From: Pyxicephalus adspersus
Lineage: Eukaryota; Chordata; Amphibia; Anura; Pyxicephalidae
NCBI RefSeq assembly: GCF_032062135.1
Contig: NC_092861.1
Span: forward strand, 64,175,696 to 64,239,695
Direction of reading: 5' to 3'
Length of the DNA: 64,000 nucleotides
The notes below the pieces were generated by a model. That model was not told where the DNA came from and did no database searches. It worked only from the letters and a program-made list of their open reading frames with translations. Within the stretch, counting starts at the first letter, position 1, and each line of letters opens with the position of its first letter. The position numbers and the translations under genes were made by a program. Shown here piece after piece: positions 28,029-42,034 of this stretch.

Positions 28029-28082
28029 TGAGTGCTGCGTAATTTGTTGGCGCTAAATAAATCCTGTTTAATAATAAAAAAA
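28029..28082 (+). repeat. LINE/SINE 3'-tail fragment
   Basis: Reads gagtgctgcgtaatttgttg, then gcgctaaataaatcctgttt and an (AATA)-type tail. Only the last ~50 bp of the family seen at 34598-34752 remain. Confidence 0.65.
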
Positions 28083-28740
28083 TAGTGGATGTCAGTAATT
28101 TTTAGGGTCAATTTATATGTTACTTTTAGGAAGTACACTGCCGCAGTTATTTTCAGAAAAAAATGTTAGCAACCAAACACATTTACAGAAAACATGTTCA
28201 ACCAATGCCCAATGTCACAACTATTTTTAACTTTTATATGATGGTAAGAATACATTTAACACCGATCTGTACCCTAACATTTTACTTGTGAAAATAAAAA
28301 CTGTACCTCCCCCAATGGTAAACAACACATGAACAATTCCTGTTATATGACTTTAGTCAATAACTTGTCACTAACTGACCCCTTCACATTAGAGGTAGTT
28401 ATAACCTTTAAATCAATACTTCATTCAATACTTATCAATCCTAAACATTTAATCTTCAACCATTCTCTAAAAGTGGGCACTTTCTATAATTTGCTTTAAA
28501 TTTATGGTTCCACTTTAAAGTAGGCAAGTGCCAAGGCAAATTAAAAATAAATACAAAGAAATGCCTGCTGTTGTGCCCCTAACTTTGCAAATCAAAATCT
28601 CAATTAAAGCATTGACAGCTCTACCTGCTATATCCTGCTTATCCCAGACTCTCTCTCATTCCTTTTCATGTGCATATGCTCATTTCTTTCCCATTGAAAC
28701 AATGCCGCTACCCCAAATCCTAATTACACACTAGGCCTAA

Positions 28741-28952
28741 TTTATTCAAGCTCTCCAAAACTGAAAAAGATATACTATCATGGGAGAACCTGGTTGAGGC
28801 AGCAAACCTGGAATGGATCTGGCCTAGGACTGAAAACATTTGCCAGCTGCTACCAAATGATTGTTAGGAAATCCATTCCAGGTTTGGTGGATCATCCAGG
28901 TTCTCCCATGATAGTCTAGCTGATCCAGTCTTGGAGAGCATAAATAAATAAT
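28741..28952. mobile_element. Foldback MITE (about 210 bp)
   Basis: The ends are inverted: tttattcaagctctccaaaa at the left and ttggagagcataaataaata at the right. The arms continue inward as CTATCATGGGAGAACCTGG (left) and CCAGGTTCTCCCATGATAG (right), then AACCTGGAATGGAT and ATCCATTCCAGGTT. The element is almost entirely a stem with a short loop. It has no coding capacity. The superfamily is not assigned because the target duplication is unclear. Confidence 0.8.
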
Positions 28953-29742
28953 GTCCAATGTGTTAAAGGAAAGAGCTCCTGAGAAATGTAGTTCTTGTGA
29001 TATACTTACATCAGTAGTATCTGAGCTTTAAGCAGCAATTTGAGAAGCCTGGTATTGATATCATAGGGAGTATAGAAAAGAAGATTGAGGTTTGGGGTAA
29101 ATTTGGGCTATACCAATCCTGTTGCCAGTATAATCCACTAATTTATCACTATTACCAGCATGATCTACTATGAAGCTGGGCTTTGTAACCTTTGGCTGCT
29201 CAGGCAATGTAGACCAATAAAAAAATCTTTGTCAAATTGAAATACATTTTTACATTGCAATGTACAATTCCCATCTAAATTACTACCTCAGTGTTGTTTT
29301 GGAGTCGTTTGAATGCCATGATAACTATAATTTACAAAATACTGTGTATACGCTGTGTAACACGTGAAAGTGTGACTATACAATCAAGCCAATGAATGCA
29401 GTTACTATACTTGTAATTTTATATATCTAAATATCAATACTTAGAACACAATAAATTACATAGCCTGATCTAAAGCGTGTTTAGGACATTTTGTAAAAGA
29501 ACATAAATATGAAATGTATTGGTCAGAAAATAAGAGAAATTCCCAGATGAAGGAAAATTGAAACTACTTTTTTTGGCCAAAGGAGATAGAATTTAGGATA
29601 TTACATGTTAGCTTAACCTTTGTGGTTTAAAAAAAATGTGACTGCTCAAAAAAAAAAATACTAACCAGAATAATGTTTCAGGGATAAAGTTTAGGATCAA
29701 CGAAAAAGTCTTTGTTTACATAAAGGAATAATTATATATTAT

Positions 29743-29990
29743 CAAGTGGAACCTAATCCAAAATAAAATTTAAAAAAAAACACTTACCTTTAATCCCACA
29801 GGTTCCTCAGTTTGTTGGTTTCTTCACTTGTGTCCTGTGTTGTCCTAGTATCCGTCTTCAGCCCGGAGCAGAGGAAGCGTCGGGCACTGACATCTTCTTC
29901 TCTCTTCTTCTGGGTTCTTCTTCCTATGTCACCCATTCTTGCACTGCACAGGTGCGAGATTGGGTGACATAGATGGAAAAAAGATTGCTG
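29743..29990. repeat. Interspersed repeat with internal hairpin
   Basis: This CT-rich block with an internal inverted repeat lies at 29924-29972 (ctatgtcaccca pairing with tgggtgacatag). The start (caagtggaacctaatcc) resembles the end of the 31221-31582 element (ttaaagtggaactaaag). It is probably a related, truncated MITE. The right boundary is uncertain. Confidence 0.5.
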
Positions 29991-31220
29991 ATCTCTCTGC
30001 CTACCCTTTTTTGAAAATTAAAAATTAATCAATAAAGATGTGCCAGGGTAAAACAAAATTAGCAACACGTGTGATGTATATGTGTAAACACTAAATGAAT
30101 GCCATTAACAAATGTCTTTTTTAAAACAGAAATCAAATTAATGCAGACCTCTACTGATTAACACATCATAAAATGTAAGTCCAATATTTTGCCCAATCTG
30201 CCTGCCTTTCCAAATCTGCGGACAAGATGGATTTTGAAAATCAGAAGATTGCATAGATAGATCAGTATTTGACTATAGACTTCATAATTAATTAATATGT
30301 ATAGTTTGCTTGAGTCCAGAAAAAGTAATTAGGGATAAAGTAAAAGTATATAAAATAGTTCAGTTGAAATGTTCACAGCTTTTATTGAAATAGCCATAAC
30401 TGGTAGCTGAATTTTCAGCACTGAACTGTGCTGATGAAAAATCCATTTTATATTTTCTGAATATTATCGTGTTACAGTATGAGGGGAGTTAAAGGGGTTT
30501 TTGTTGGTTTCCGGAAGAGTACAGTACACTTAGGAAGTCATTTGTTAGCTTTACCTCCATACTCACCACATGCTGCCAAATTTATGAGGGCACCCTTCCT
30601 ATTTTAATCAGCAATGGGCTACACTAACACAATCCCCTTGTTGTTTTTTGTTCAGCAGAAGGAGTGTGTATTTTTACAGACATTTTGTTATCCTCTTACA
30701 CATGCTAATATTTCATTCAAATCTAAACCAGGGATATATTTTGCAGTTCATTATCAAACCAGGCAAATCCAACCATCAGAGCAACACGTTATATTTTGCA
30801 TGCACAAATATTTCTATGTTTAGCATGAGTAATCTTCAGGGTGCCATATTGTAATGACATCTGCTAAAGTGAGGTATTGACTCCTGCCAACTTAAAATGA
30901 ATTTCCCTGCTGAAGTGAACTTTAGCTTATCAGACACATAGTTCAGAGCTCTAAAAATAAAAAAAAAAATTATCCCAACTGATATTGACATCAACTGTTC
31001 AGTGCTTGTCAGGCCATCATTCTTTTATTATCTATGAAGCATCACTTTTTTATCTGTACTTTATTAAAATACATTTTTTGCTTTCTTTTTTAATTGCTAG
31101 TGCTTGAAAATGATGCTAAATAAATAAGGTACAAAGGATAAACATTTAGTCAATAACAGCTAAAATACAGATGTCTCTGACCTTACGTAATGTATCTGTG
31201 TAGCCTTTAAAATGATTCTA

Positions 31221-31582
31221 TTAAAGTGGAACTAAAGTTCAATGTTGAAAATTAGTGATCAGGCAGGTCTTTATTGAAGAAAGGCACAGGTAACATTCCT
31301 TTTGCAATACAAAATATATATCTGCCTGATCACTAGCTTCTTCTGAAAATCCCCTAAACCGCCAGGACTGAATGAACTTCTGTCCTCATGCATGGGAGTT
31401 ATGTCAACCCAGCTCAGCAAATCAAGACGTACAAAAATCAGAACCAGGAAGCATAAAAGAAAGACCATAGCAAAGTCTGTGATGGAACAAGGACAGGTGA
31501 GTATATTTAAAAGAATTGCAATCAGGTGGAAGGGACAGCCTGGTGGCAATTTTTTATTTTTAGAGTTTATTTTCACTTTCAA
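31221..31582. mobile_element. Probable MITE with imperfect ends (about 360 bp)
   Basis: The left end ttaaagtggaactaaagttc and the right end (complement of gagtttattttcactttcaa) form an imperfect inverted repeat, about 13 of 19 positions. An inner stem pairs tagtgatcaggcag (31253-31266) with ctgcctgatcacta (31322-31336). Open frames across it on both strands are not gene-like. Assignment to a family is left open. Confidence 0.5.
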
Positions 31583-33394
31583 ACCCAGCTTAATTCAGTT
31601 AGAAAAGTTACATATGTTCCAGGTTGGTTTACAGAAAGCAACCAGCAGCCTAAGTATAAAAAAAATGTCCCTTGCCATCATGCTGTAGAACAGAGCCTTT
31701 ACTCTCTGTACTTATGCAGCGGGATCTCTACAGAGGTCCAACACTATACTGCCAGAGCTCTGCAATCAGTGTTGCTCATACTCCCTGCTGAGTGAAGAGT
31801 TTTAGCTCTGACTTAGCAGGAGGTTTATGGACCATTACTTCCACACAGAAAGCAGGGGTGCTTCTCTAGAGGTCGCTGGCAGATGAAGACATTTTTTTTT
31901 ACGTACGGTTACTTGTTAAAGAAAACAATCTATAAGACTTTAACCACCTTTTGTGATCACCTTGTGTGGGCACTGGTCACCTGTATTGCCTGTGCATATT
32001 CTAGCTTCAAGCACGGAGAGCAGAACAATGTATGCATTTAAAAGGTCATCAGTGGCAGCTCAGTCACTTTTATTACCTGAAGCTCAATTACCTGTAACAC
32101 AGTTGTGTTACCCACACTTATTACATTACTAAATATGTCATACATGTTAGGCTTTTGCTATTGATAGCACATCAATGATTCTAAAATATATTTAAAATGA
32201 CAGCAATGCTGTTAATAAAAGAATAATATAATACCTTTATACTGAACCACAAGCAAACAGTTGAAAGCAAATGATGAAATAAATAGATGAGAGTGGCTGT
32301 GGCTGATTTATAAAAAAAAATAAACTTTGAAATGCTTTTGTTTCAATGCACCTGGAATGTAATTAATTTAAACCAAAAGTTTAGTTAGGCTTTCATAGAA
32401 CATTTTTGAAATTAAAAAAAAAAAACTACACAGACACAATAAATAAGCTGAGACATCTGTAACTTAGCTGGCACTGTCTATTAAATGTACATCCATTATA
32501 GATTTTCCTATTTTTCCAAGTTACCAAACACTTTTGATTTATTTTTGGTATTAACATAAAACAAACACCACTTGTTTTCTAAGGTTTATTTTTCAGTTTA
32601 GAAGATAATGGAGTTTTATTGTAATTTTTGCTTTTAAGTTACTTTACATGCCCTTGTATGAGGTTTGTTTACAGTTGGGTCTCAATATATGTATTTTCTT
32701 ATGCTCATGTGAACACTATCGAGGTTTGTTTTAGTCTGCTTTGAGTATGTTTTTATCTTCTTCCTTTAGACTTGGAACCAAAAATAACTACTAAATGCAT
32801 TTTAATCCTTAGTGAGAGAATGTTCCTACATGGTTTACACAAAGTCCCTTTTGAGTAACAAAACCTCAGCCTCTTCCAACAACAAACATAAGGAGGGAAA
32901 TGGTTTTAACAGCCCCTTTGATTTCAAATGTGAAAATGATTTCAGATTTTATTTCATGTAAAGGTTAGTAAGAGAAATGAGACAGAAAATAGGCAGACTT
33001 ATAGAACTGGCCACACTCAATTCAAAGATGAATGAGCTGTCTGTGAGGCGAAACAGGATATGCTAGAAAATGCCTATGATCTCTCCCGCTAGCTTCTAGA
33101 AAGTTTTATTTACAAGAGAAAGCCAAACCCATGTTAACATGGCTGTTGATGTTAAATACAATATCTATATCATGAATTGTTACCTTTGCAAGTACGTTTT
33201 ATATTAGTTAACTAAAGAATTATTAAATGCAAAATAGATTTCAACTCTTCTAACAATAGCAAAGACTTCTGTTTGTTGCACTGTGAATCCCAAAATAATC
33301 CTGGATTACTTTTGGAGTTTCCTATCAATGCTTTGTTTCATGTGATTTGAAGTCCAGCTAATAAATAAATACAGTTTAATTTAAAGCTAGGAAT

Positions 33395-33445
33395 ACATAG
33401 TTAGGTTAAAAAGTCCATTAAGTTCAACCACCAGGTAAATAAAAA
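33395..33445 (+). repeat. Short interspersed repeat relic
   Basis: The segment aatacatagttaggttaaaa, then agtccattaagttcaaccac resembles a dispersed phrase I know from amphibian genomes (a tract ending in 'aagtccatcaagttcaacc'). Only this phrase is preserved, so the parent element is not named. Confidence 0.3.
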
Positions 33446-33737
33446 ATCTTGAAAACTGGAATATTACAGATAGAAAAAAAAATGCACAACTGATCCATAG
33501 GAAGACAAAAAATCTTATGAAAAATAATTTAGTTTACTCCAAAGGTGGGGGAGATGTTACACAGCATATTTTACTTTCTTGTTAATAATTATTAATAATT
33601 GAGATGAAGCCTTTCCCCCTAAAGAACCCCCCAAAAATGGACCACTAGAGTATTCAACTGCATTGTATATATGTAGCCTCCACCTGAGACAGCCATGTTT
33701 TCTGTTAGCAGCATTAGTTATAAATGTACTACCAATT

Positions 33738-33868
33738 TTTGTACAAGGGGCAGGGTCCTCTCCTCATCCCGTGTCACTGTCTGTATCTGTTTGTCATTTA
33801 CAACCCCTATGTAATGTACAGCACTGCGTAATATGTTATAGCTATACAAATCCTGTTTAATTAATAAA
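33738..33868 (+). repeat. LINE/SINE 3'-tail fragment
   Basis: Reads ggggcagggtcctctcctca, then cactgtctgtatctgtttgt, acagcactgcgtaatatgtt and a caaatcctgtttaattaata ending. Same family and orientation as 34598-34752. Confidence 0.75.
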
Positions 33869-34528
33869 AATAAGGACTAAGCTACTAAAAATGTCTTCTG
33901 TAGCTCTTGCCTATTCAGGTTACCGACATCCAATACCTAAATATTCTAGTGTAAAGGGAATAAAGAGGAACTGAACTCTGGAAGGCAAAACACGGGTCAC
34001 CAGTACATGTGGTTTTCTTGTATTAAGCACCTAGTGACATCACCAAATTCTTTTTTAATTCATCTTAAGTTAAGAGTTAGAGTCAGCAATGTCTGAATCT
34101 CACAAAACTATTATATAAAACGTAAGTAGCACAGAAGCTGTTGCTTATTTTCTACAAATACAAGTTACATTCTTTGGGACAATCGTCTGGGTTCTGACTT
34201 CACTCTTTAATTGGTCCACAGCCTGGTACAGGTATACAGGTAAATTGTTCAGAATTTTGACACTTTATAGCTACATGCTTGCTTCTGGTCATTGTCCTAC
34301 CATGTTGAGAAGCCAGGTGACAATCCTGTAATTTGAACACTAAGATCTAAATTAGAAATGGCAGCTCATATATGCTATCTTCACCGGTACGCCTTGATTG
34401 TCTTAAACATAATCACCTGTAACAGAGATCTGCTGCCCATACTTTTTACATCACTAACTACTGACTACGTTTCTGACTTTCACCATAGTGTATTCTAAAG
34501 TATAAAAAGTTAAAAAGTAAAAATGACA

Positions 34529-34548
34529 ATATATATATATATATATAT
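34529..34548. repeat. (AT)n microsatellite
   Basis: A short pure AT run, about 50 bp upstream of a LINE/SINE tail. Confidence 0.9.
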
Positions 34549-34597
34549 CATACATTTAACAGTTGAATAGTGAAACAGTCCTGTCAGGCATGATCTA

Positions 34598-34752
34598 CTA
34601 GATTGTAAGCTCTTCGGGGCAGGGTCCTCTCCTCCTGTATCACTGTATGTTTTAGTCTGTCATTTGCATCCCCTATTTAATGTACAGCGCTGCGTAATAT
34701 GTTGGCACTTTATAAATCCTGTTTATTAATAATAATAATAATAATAATAATA
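34598..34752 (+). repeat. LINE/SINE 3'-tail fragment (best copy)
   Basis: This is the clearest copy. It reads gattgtaagctcttcggggc, agggtcctctcctcctgtat, tgtctgtcatttgcatcccc (approximately), tgtacagcgctgcgtaatat, gttggcactttataaatcct and then gtttatt(AAT)n. The structure of a conserved tail plus a microsatellite fits the 3' end of a CR1/L2-type LINE or a SINE mobilised by one. Confidence 0.78.
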
Positions 34753-35882
34753 TCAATAACAATAATGATAGGAGATCTGATTTTCTTTAATGCCATTTAA
34801 TATTGCAAGTTTTGACTGCACAGCAAAAGTATAAGAAGTAGGCTGGTAGCTTCATCTCTCTGTCACTTTGCTCTCTATTAATCAGCATGAACCCTATGCA
34901 TTAGCAATATTAATTCTGTAAATTCTGTATTGTTCTCTAAATAATAAAAATTAATAATAAATAGATTCAAAATATTTTGGAGACTTTACATGCAGCTATG
35001 ACATTTTCAGTAGGGGCCCCTGAAAAACCCCAGTTTATCCACTTGGTGAATTTGTCCAGTTGGTAAGAGTAGCTTGAATAACCATAATGTGGATTGTCAT
35101 CAAACAGTTTATTTTCTATGTCTAGTTGTTTAACCTACTGTTGTAAATTGAGAAACTTTAAAATCACGTGAATGTCAAAGGTCAACTGCACTAATCTCAC
35201 TTAATTTCTCTGTTTGACCCTTACATTCTTCAACACAAGCCCTAAAGTAAATCAGCCAATTTGAACCACTTGAAATTGACAGAGGCTACAGTAGACTCAT
35301 ACATTACAAAGTACATGGATTTATATCTCATGATAGTTTATCTTTGGTGAATAAGCTATGTTATCACAAAAAAATGTTGAAAATATCTATCTTCACATGA
35401 AATTCCTTTTATTGAGCCTTAAAATACTATTCAAATGAAAGCTGAGATTACATGCATCAAATGTAAAGAGTGACAGATAAGTAGAAGATTAATTCTGAAG
35501 ATATGTCAAAGGACACTAAAAGGTCATAAATCACCAGGAGATAGAATGGGTGATTGTTATACCCACATGGACACTTGTATAAATATGTGTTTAATGTTAC
35601 ATGTGTAAAATTATGTATACATAACTGGGTATGAGTATGGATAATTATAAGAGCTGAAGAAAGCAATCATTTGATGGAATGTTTTTAGTATAATTATACC
35701 CCTTCTAATCGGTTGCTATTATAGTAAATATAATATGTTTAGTGTTACTTTAGGCTTTACATTGACAAGGAGCTCATTAATACTGCATGGAAAGCAAAAA
35801 AATGAGGCAGTGATGGCTAGTTTATGTTTATATTATGTTTACGGCTTAAAAATCAAATAAGTATTTGCCTTTCTTTGTTAAC

Positions 35883-35885
<3 letters not shown>

Positions 35886-35941
<56 letters not shown>
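35886..35941. repeat. (TA)n microsatellite, about 28 units
   Basis: A pure TA run of about 56 bp, the longest uninterrupted dinucleotide tract in the window, likely to vary in length between individuals. Confidence 0.95.
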
Positions 35942-35943
<2 letters not shown>

Positions 35944-38900
35944 TATAGATTTTGTATGTTTGGAACCATTCCTTTCTACTGGGGAAAAGAAAATTAACAA
36001 TGTTATATGAACTATAATTACATAATGATTTATGTACACTTATTATAAGTTTGATTACTCACATAATAAAAAGTATAGTATGTACCTTTATAACATAATA
36101 ATAAAATAACAATAATTATAGTATGAATATAATAATAATAACAGCAGAGAACAATAGAAAACACAGAAAATTATTTATACAAGTATCACAAGTAAATATC
36201 TTAAATTTCTCTCTACTCATACTGATACCTGACATTTCAGAAACCAGAGAAAAAATGTTTTTGTTAAGGTATAAGTCATCAATATAAGTGGAAAATGTAT
36301 TCCTTATTTTTCATTTTGTGATGTTTTGTTCTAGGACTATAGGGCATGAGTGCCATAAAAAAAAAGTTAATGGTCAGAACCTAAAACTGTACATGAATAG
36401 TTGCAAAAGCTGTGTTTAAAGCAATGTTTTCTTTAGTTCGCCTTTAGAATGCCATAAACAAAATTCCTATATTGTTCTTTTTTTTACAGTATGGTATCCT
36501 GCACATATAATATGGAAAATGACATGCAATATTTGACCTTGAGCTTTTTGGATAAGAAAGTATGCCTGAGAATAAGGAAAATGTCTTGCCTTAAAGTTTA
36601 ACCTGATTATTCCCAGAGGTGTTCATTTCTTTGCACGGAGTTACTAAATTAGCATGGATCTTTAAAAAGCTATACAATTCAGTTAGTGCTCAAGTACCCA
36701 AGTACCGTTCATCTAAAGCCCACCAGTCATGCACCAGCAAGCCAATCGAAGTGGTTGATTGACCAGAGCATGGATCATTGAGTATCTGTCAGACTGCATT
36801 GAAGCATGCCACCAGTCAGCAATGCAGGGCATTTGCACTTTTGTCACTGCATGTAGGACAATGGAACATAGTTATATGAAGTACACTAAAATTCTTTATG
36901 TTTGTGTTAAAGATTACGGAAATACCCAAAATGAATTCACTTAATACTGAGTGCATGGCAATCTAGGTAACTTATTATTGACTAAGACACTGATAATAGA
37001 TCATATGAAATGTACATATTAGTGATTATCCCAGTTTGTAATTTTTATTTATTCTTCTGTTAAGGTGCAGGATCTTGCTAGATCCTACTGATCTGGGAGA
37101 ATTATACAGTTCAGAAATGCAATTTAAATAATAATTCATACATTTTAAACTGAAAAAAGCACATTAATTTTTTTTAATTTTTCTGTTGTGAACAACACAA
37201 TAACAAGCTTCTACCCAAATGAGCTGTTGCGAAATATGCCTACATTTTTTTATATCACAAGATACAAAGCTGACATCTATGTACTGCTTCTGTAGTGTAC
37301 AGACCGTACTATCTCACTCAAATGGCAAATATGTCATGTTTAGTCTTTCTTTAGTCATATAATTTTCTCTTACTGTCATGTGTAAACATCTAATGCTTTG
37401 CAGTCTTCCATAAGAAAAAAAATGATCTAATTTTACTGGGGCAGACATTGTCAAGTGAATTTATTATGACATGAGCTAAAAACATAACCAAAAACATTTA
37501 AAATAGCAAAGAGAAAAGCACTTGGTAGGTCAAGTGTTATAAATAACGTGTTCTTATCTTTTACATAAAGTTTTAATGCTTAGAAATCTTAGACACACAT
37601 TATAAATGCCATCGACATTTCAAGATAAACATAACAAATTAATCCTTAAGTTTATGAAAGAATAAATGGAAGGAATGTCAGCAGCTGAGTAGTCAATGGG
37701 TAATACACTGCATGTTGTTACAAGGCATTCTTCGTTACAGTGTGAGAACATAAATGTAACTTTTAGGATTCATAAAAAAGAGCTGAAACATTTATATAAA
37801 CACTTATATACATGTGTATTCTTGTATAAGTATACAGTATATGCAGCTATCTCCTCCATGACAGGTCTATTCCAAACGTCATAATACAACCTTTGTTTGT
37901 TACTACTATATATCAACAATAAATCTTTAAAGGAAAGAATAGTCTTTTCTGTAGTATTGCAGGTTTTAAAAGATTGCTTTCCCATTTTGGTTGTAGAAAA
38001 TTAGGGTATTTAAAAACAGGCACTAGATAGATCATTTTACAATTTTAGTGATCAATTTATTTTATGGCTTATATTTTGTTTGTTTTCAATTGTTTTGTTT
38101 TTGGGGGAAAAGTCAGTTTTTTGTCAGTTTTTGCAGCTTTTGTAGCTGATTTTTGTAATATATATTTTTGAAATGTGCTGCTTTTATAAGGAGACAACTT
38201 TTAAAACAATACAATGGTTAATATTGCAGTGTGATCACGAAAAGCATATTATTTGCAATGTGTATATTTTCCCATCAGTTATGTTCAGTGGTTTGTTTCA
38301 GTTTACCAGGTGTATACTCACAAAAAATGGCATATGATTCCAGCTTGTTTAATAAGGTGTCAGAAAACAGCTACTATAGAAGTTCCCAAAAGTGGTGCGT
38401 ACATTTGAGTATTCTTTAAAAATGAGTCCCTTGCTCCTAATATCTGTTGAGCTAAGCTAATATTTACTATTTACGTTCGAGGAGCTGGCTGGCTCCTGGA
38501 CTTGCATCTTGAGAAGGAACAGTATAATTGGAAAGGGTATGGTGAGTTGGGTTAAAAAGAGCAAAACAGAGTCAAGTCTTTTAAAACTGAGGATATTTCA
38601 ATGTCTTGATTCAATCATGGACCCAATATTAGGGAACCAACTGTATTTCAAACCACTATCTATTGTAGAGCGCAGCATAATATGTTGTTGAATAAAGATT
38701 ATTAAAAATAATCCGAAACCCCATGTGCTGCAGTACACAAACAGACTAACATTAAAAAAGACATGTATGCCACACTGCATATACCTGTTTTGAGGTCATC
38801 AGCATCAAACTTATTTATTAAGAATTTCAAAAACAAATTACATCACTTTTCTACATAGTCACCTTGCTTTGTGATGCGTTTTTCCTAGTCGCATTACACT

Positions 38901-41510
38901 CTCAGACACAAGCAATTACTACTCCCACCTTCACAGTTTCCAACGAAAATATAAAAGTGTGGAAACATTTTGAAGACCCCTCTTAAATACCCTCTATAAT
39001 ATTTGAATTCAAAAAACTATTTAACTGCTTTTGTAAAACTAAATGCTTTTAGATTTCTTCAACAGAATTGTTAATATATAGAGTACTTAAGTCAAAAAAG
39101 AGGTCACCTGTGAGAAAAGAACATCTTTATATAGTTATTATTAATAATAATATTAATAGTTTTATAAATACAACTATAGTAATCGTTGTATGTGAATCAA
39201 GAGGTTAGAGATAAAAGAAACTACTCCAGGAAAATCTTGTTTTTTAAAACTTAAAAGATGTAAGAAGAATCAAGTTTAGGTAATAATAAAAAAATGATAT
39301 TGGCTGGGATGACAATAAATGTAGCTGTAAGGCATACAAAATGACCATCATTTTGCCATTACTGCTAACACAAATATTTTTTTATATATGTCTAATCATT
39401 GTAACCATATTATCAGCTTTACATGAAAATAGACACCACCGATATTCCTAGCTAAGATATACTGACTTAGCTAGTTGCATCTGGGGATACCTTAAACAGG
39501 AATGCCTGAAACATTTACTCCCTAACCGGACATTTCAATAAAGGCATGTGCTCTATATAAACTATGAATGGGCTGTTAGTAATGAATCAATTAGAAATTA
39601 GTAACATGGTTACCAATATTTTTAATTATCTCAGACATTTGTACTATATAGAAATGTACTACACTGTCTATTTTTTATGTTCATTAAACTGAGTAACATA
39701 CAAAGAAATGCAACACAAATAAGCAGTTACCCGACTTAAATGATAAACGAGCCGATGAATGCAATGTATATTTTGCTTTGAAGGAAAAAGCATAACATGC
39801 ATAGCCCTTTCTATATTTTCTATGTTGACGCATTACCTTGTGAACCACACGTTCTAAACAATGTCAATGATGCGTAAGAGTTAGTCTTAATCAAAGCAAT
39901 ATTTGGACCAATTTGTCTTGAAGGCCTTTATCTAAAGCTAGCTCCAGTGCTTGCCTGTATATGTTAAAGCGTTCCTTCCTTTGTTTTACATCTTTCCCCC
40001 TAGATGCAACTTTATTTATGTAGAAAATCAACACAATCAATTACAGAGCTCATTCTCCGAATTCCTTCTGTCTGTGATATACGGGCTTGTGAAGTGATGC
40101 TTATGTTATATGAATCTAATAACTGTCCCTTCAATCAGCTTTAAACTATGTGAAGTTCTAGTCCTACTCATAGTTCAAAAGTTGTACAAATTATCTTCTA
40201 CCTTTTCATCACAATAATCTTTCATAATCTGGCATAAGTGTGAAGTAAATGAAACCACATGGCATTGCAATTTTTTATTTTTATTTTCTGTAGAAAAAAC
40301 TATACATAGTATGTTGTAGTGGAAAGGGATATTTGATACACAAATTATTTTTTAGAGCCCTCTGGGTAGTTGAGCACTTGTGATTTCTACATATTTTACC
40401 TGCAGTACCACCTGTTAAAGTTTTTAATTTTATTAAATATGAACCATTATGAGCATGAATTGGTGACTTAAACTTAATCTGAATCAATCTAACCAAGAGA
40501 AAATGTGGCCCCCCTAATTTTAGGGTTAGAGATTGGGGTTAATAGAGATACTCTTTAAAGGACTACCAAAACAGTCTTTTTAATAAAAACATAATACACA
40601 TTCAGCTACATCTGTTTATCACCCCCCATCCACCACACACTTAAAAATGTAATCTTTCTCTGCTTCCCCTACTTCTGTTCTATATTTCCCCCTTTACCAC
40701 CAAGCCAACTTTATTATAGATCCTAGTGTGATCTGTTTGCTCTGTCCTAAGCACCTAGACTGTGTATGCCTGTGGTGCCTCGTGTGACTAAATATTATGT
40801 TCTAGATAAAATAGGCAAAACAGAACAAATAATACATTAATAAAATGGCTTACACTTACACATTAGGAATATCTCTAAAATGTGGCCCAGATTAAACAGT
40901 GAGCACATTGTACATTTTTTATACAACATTTATTGTCCAGACCAGGCGCATTTCCAAGAGGAGCAGGACAAATCCTGGGGTTGCTTTTCCTCCACCTTAT
41001 CCAGTAGGATTAGTGCAGGGATACATTAGAATCCCTTATCCATTTCTTAAGATAGTTATTTGAAAAAAATTTGCATTGTAAATTCTGAGGAATTTTTATA
41101 TGTTCTGGGTAAATACTAAAGGGAATCCCTCTGATATTATGACAAATTAGCATAATTTGTTGGTTGTCAGGTCATCATTATCAATTAATTTTTATCAGAG
41201 GATGTCAGCATTGGTGATCAATGTACTTTTAGGGACTTTGTTTTAAAAAATAGTGTTTTATTTAGATAAAGAACTTTATGGTGTGGATGAGCTGTCTTTA
41301 TGTACTTTTAACTATTTCTTGGGAATAGGTAAGGGGTGATAATTGTACCCTTTTAGGAAGCAGAGGGAAAAGGAGGGGCAGTGAACTGTACCATATAAGG
41401 CTCTATGCTTTCCCACAACATTGGGGGTCCCACTGTTCAATACAGGGTCCTGCCCATATCCTGTCCTCCCAAAAATGATGAGTTCTCAGATATCGGCTTC
41501 CCAACACAAG

Positions 41511-41660
41511 GGGCTCTATTTATAAAACTGGGGATAAGACATTCCCTCAAACATTCCCTTATGAGAATATTCCAGATCTTTGAGTTTCAATGGCAGTAAG
41601 TGATTCCCACCAGGGAATGTTTGAGGTAATGCCAGATTCCCTGTTTAATAAATAGAGCCC
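41511..41660. mobile_element. Foldback MITE (150 bp)
   Basis: The ends GGGCTCTATTTATAAAAC and the complement of GTTTAATAAATAGAGCCC pair over nearly 20 bp. The arms continue with CCTCAAACATTCCC (left) and GGGAATGTTTGAGG (right). AAG flanks both sides, suggesting a 3-bp target duplication, although the extra G on the left leaves this open. It has no coding capacity. Confidence 0.8.
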
Positions 41661-42034
41661 AAGGGAATGAGTACAGGAGTATATAGATAGCTCTAATCTC
41701 TTTCAGAAAGAGTTAGAAGTAGACAGTACACATACACACTACAAAAACTTAATTGAGATAAAAACAATATTTTACATTTCCACTCATTTGTATATTAGTA
41801 GTACTGAGGTAAATACTGTTTACTTTATCCCAACTCTTTATTCCCATTCCAACACCTAGTGATCTCATTTTTCCTCTAAAGCTCCAAGTTGTGGATGGGC
41901 CCTCTGAATTCACACTTTCAATGCATGGCCATAGTTTACAGGATAACATCAGATGTTGAAACTGCAGCTCAAAGTGTCCTAAAAAGGAAATGACTACTTG
42001 CACAGAACACAGTATGTGGGAGATAGGAAAAGTC

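Noticed and set aside
38665..38712. Another LINE/SINE tail (agcgcagcataatatgttgt)
   Set aside because: Too short and diverged to call with confidence.
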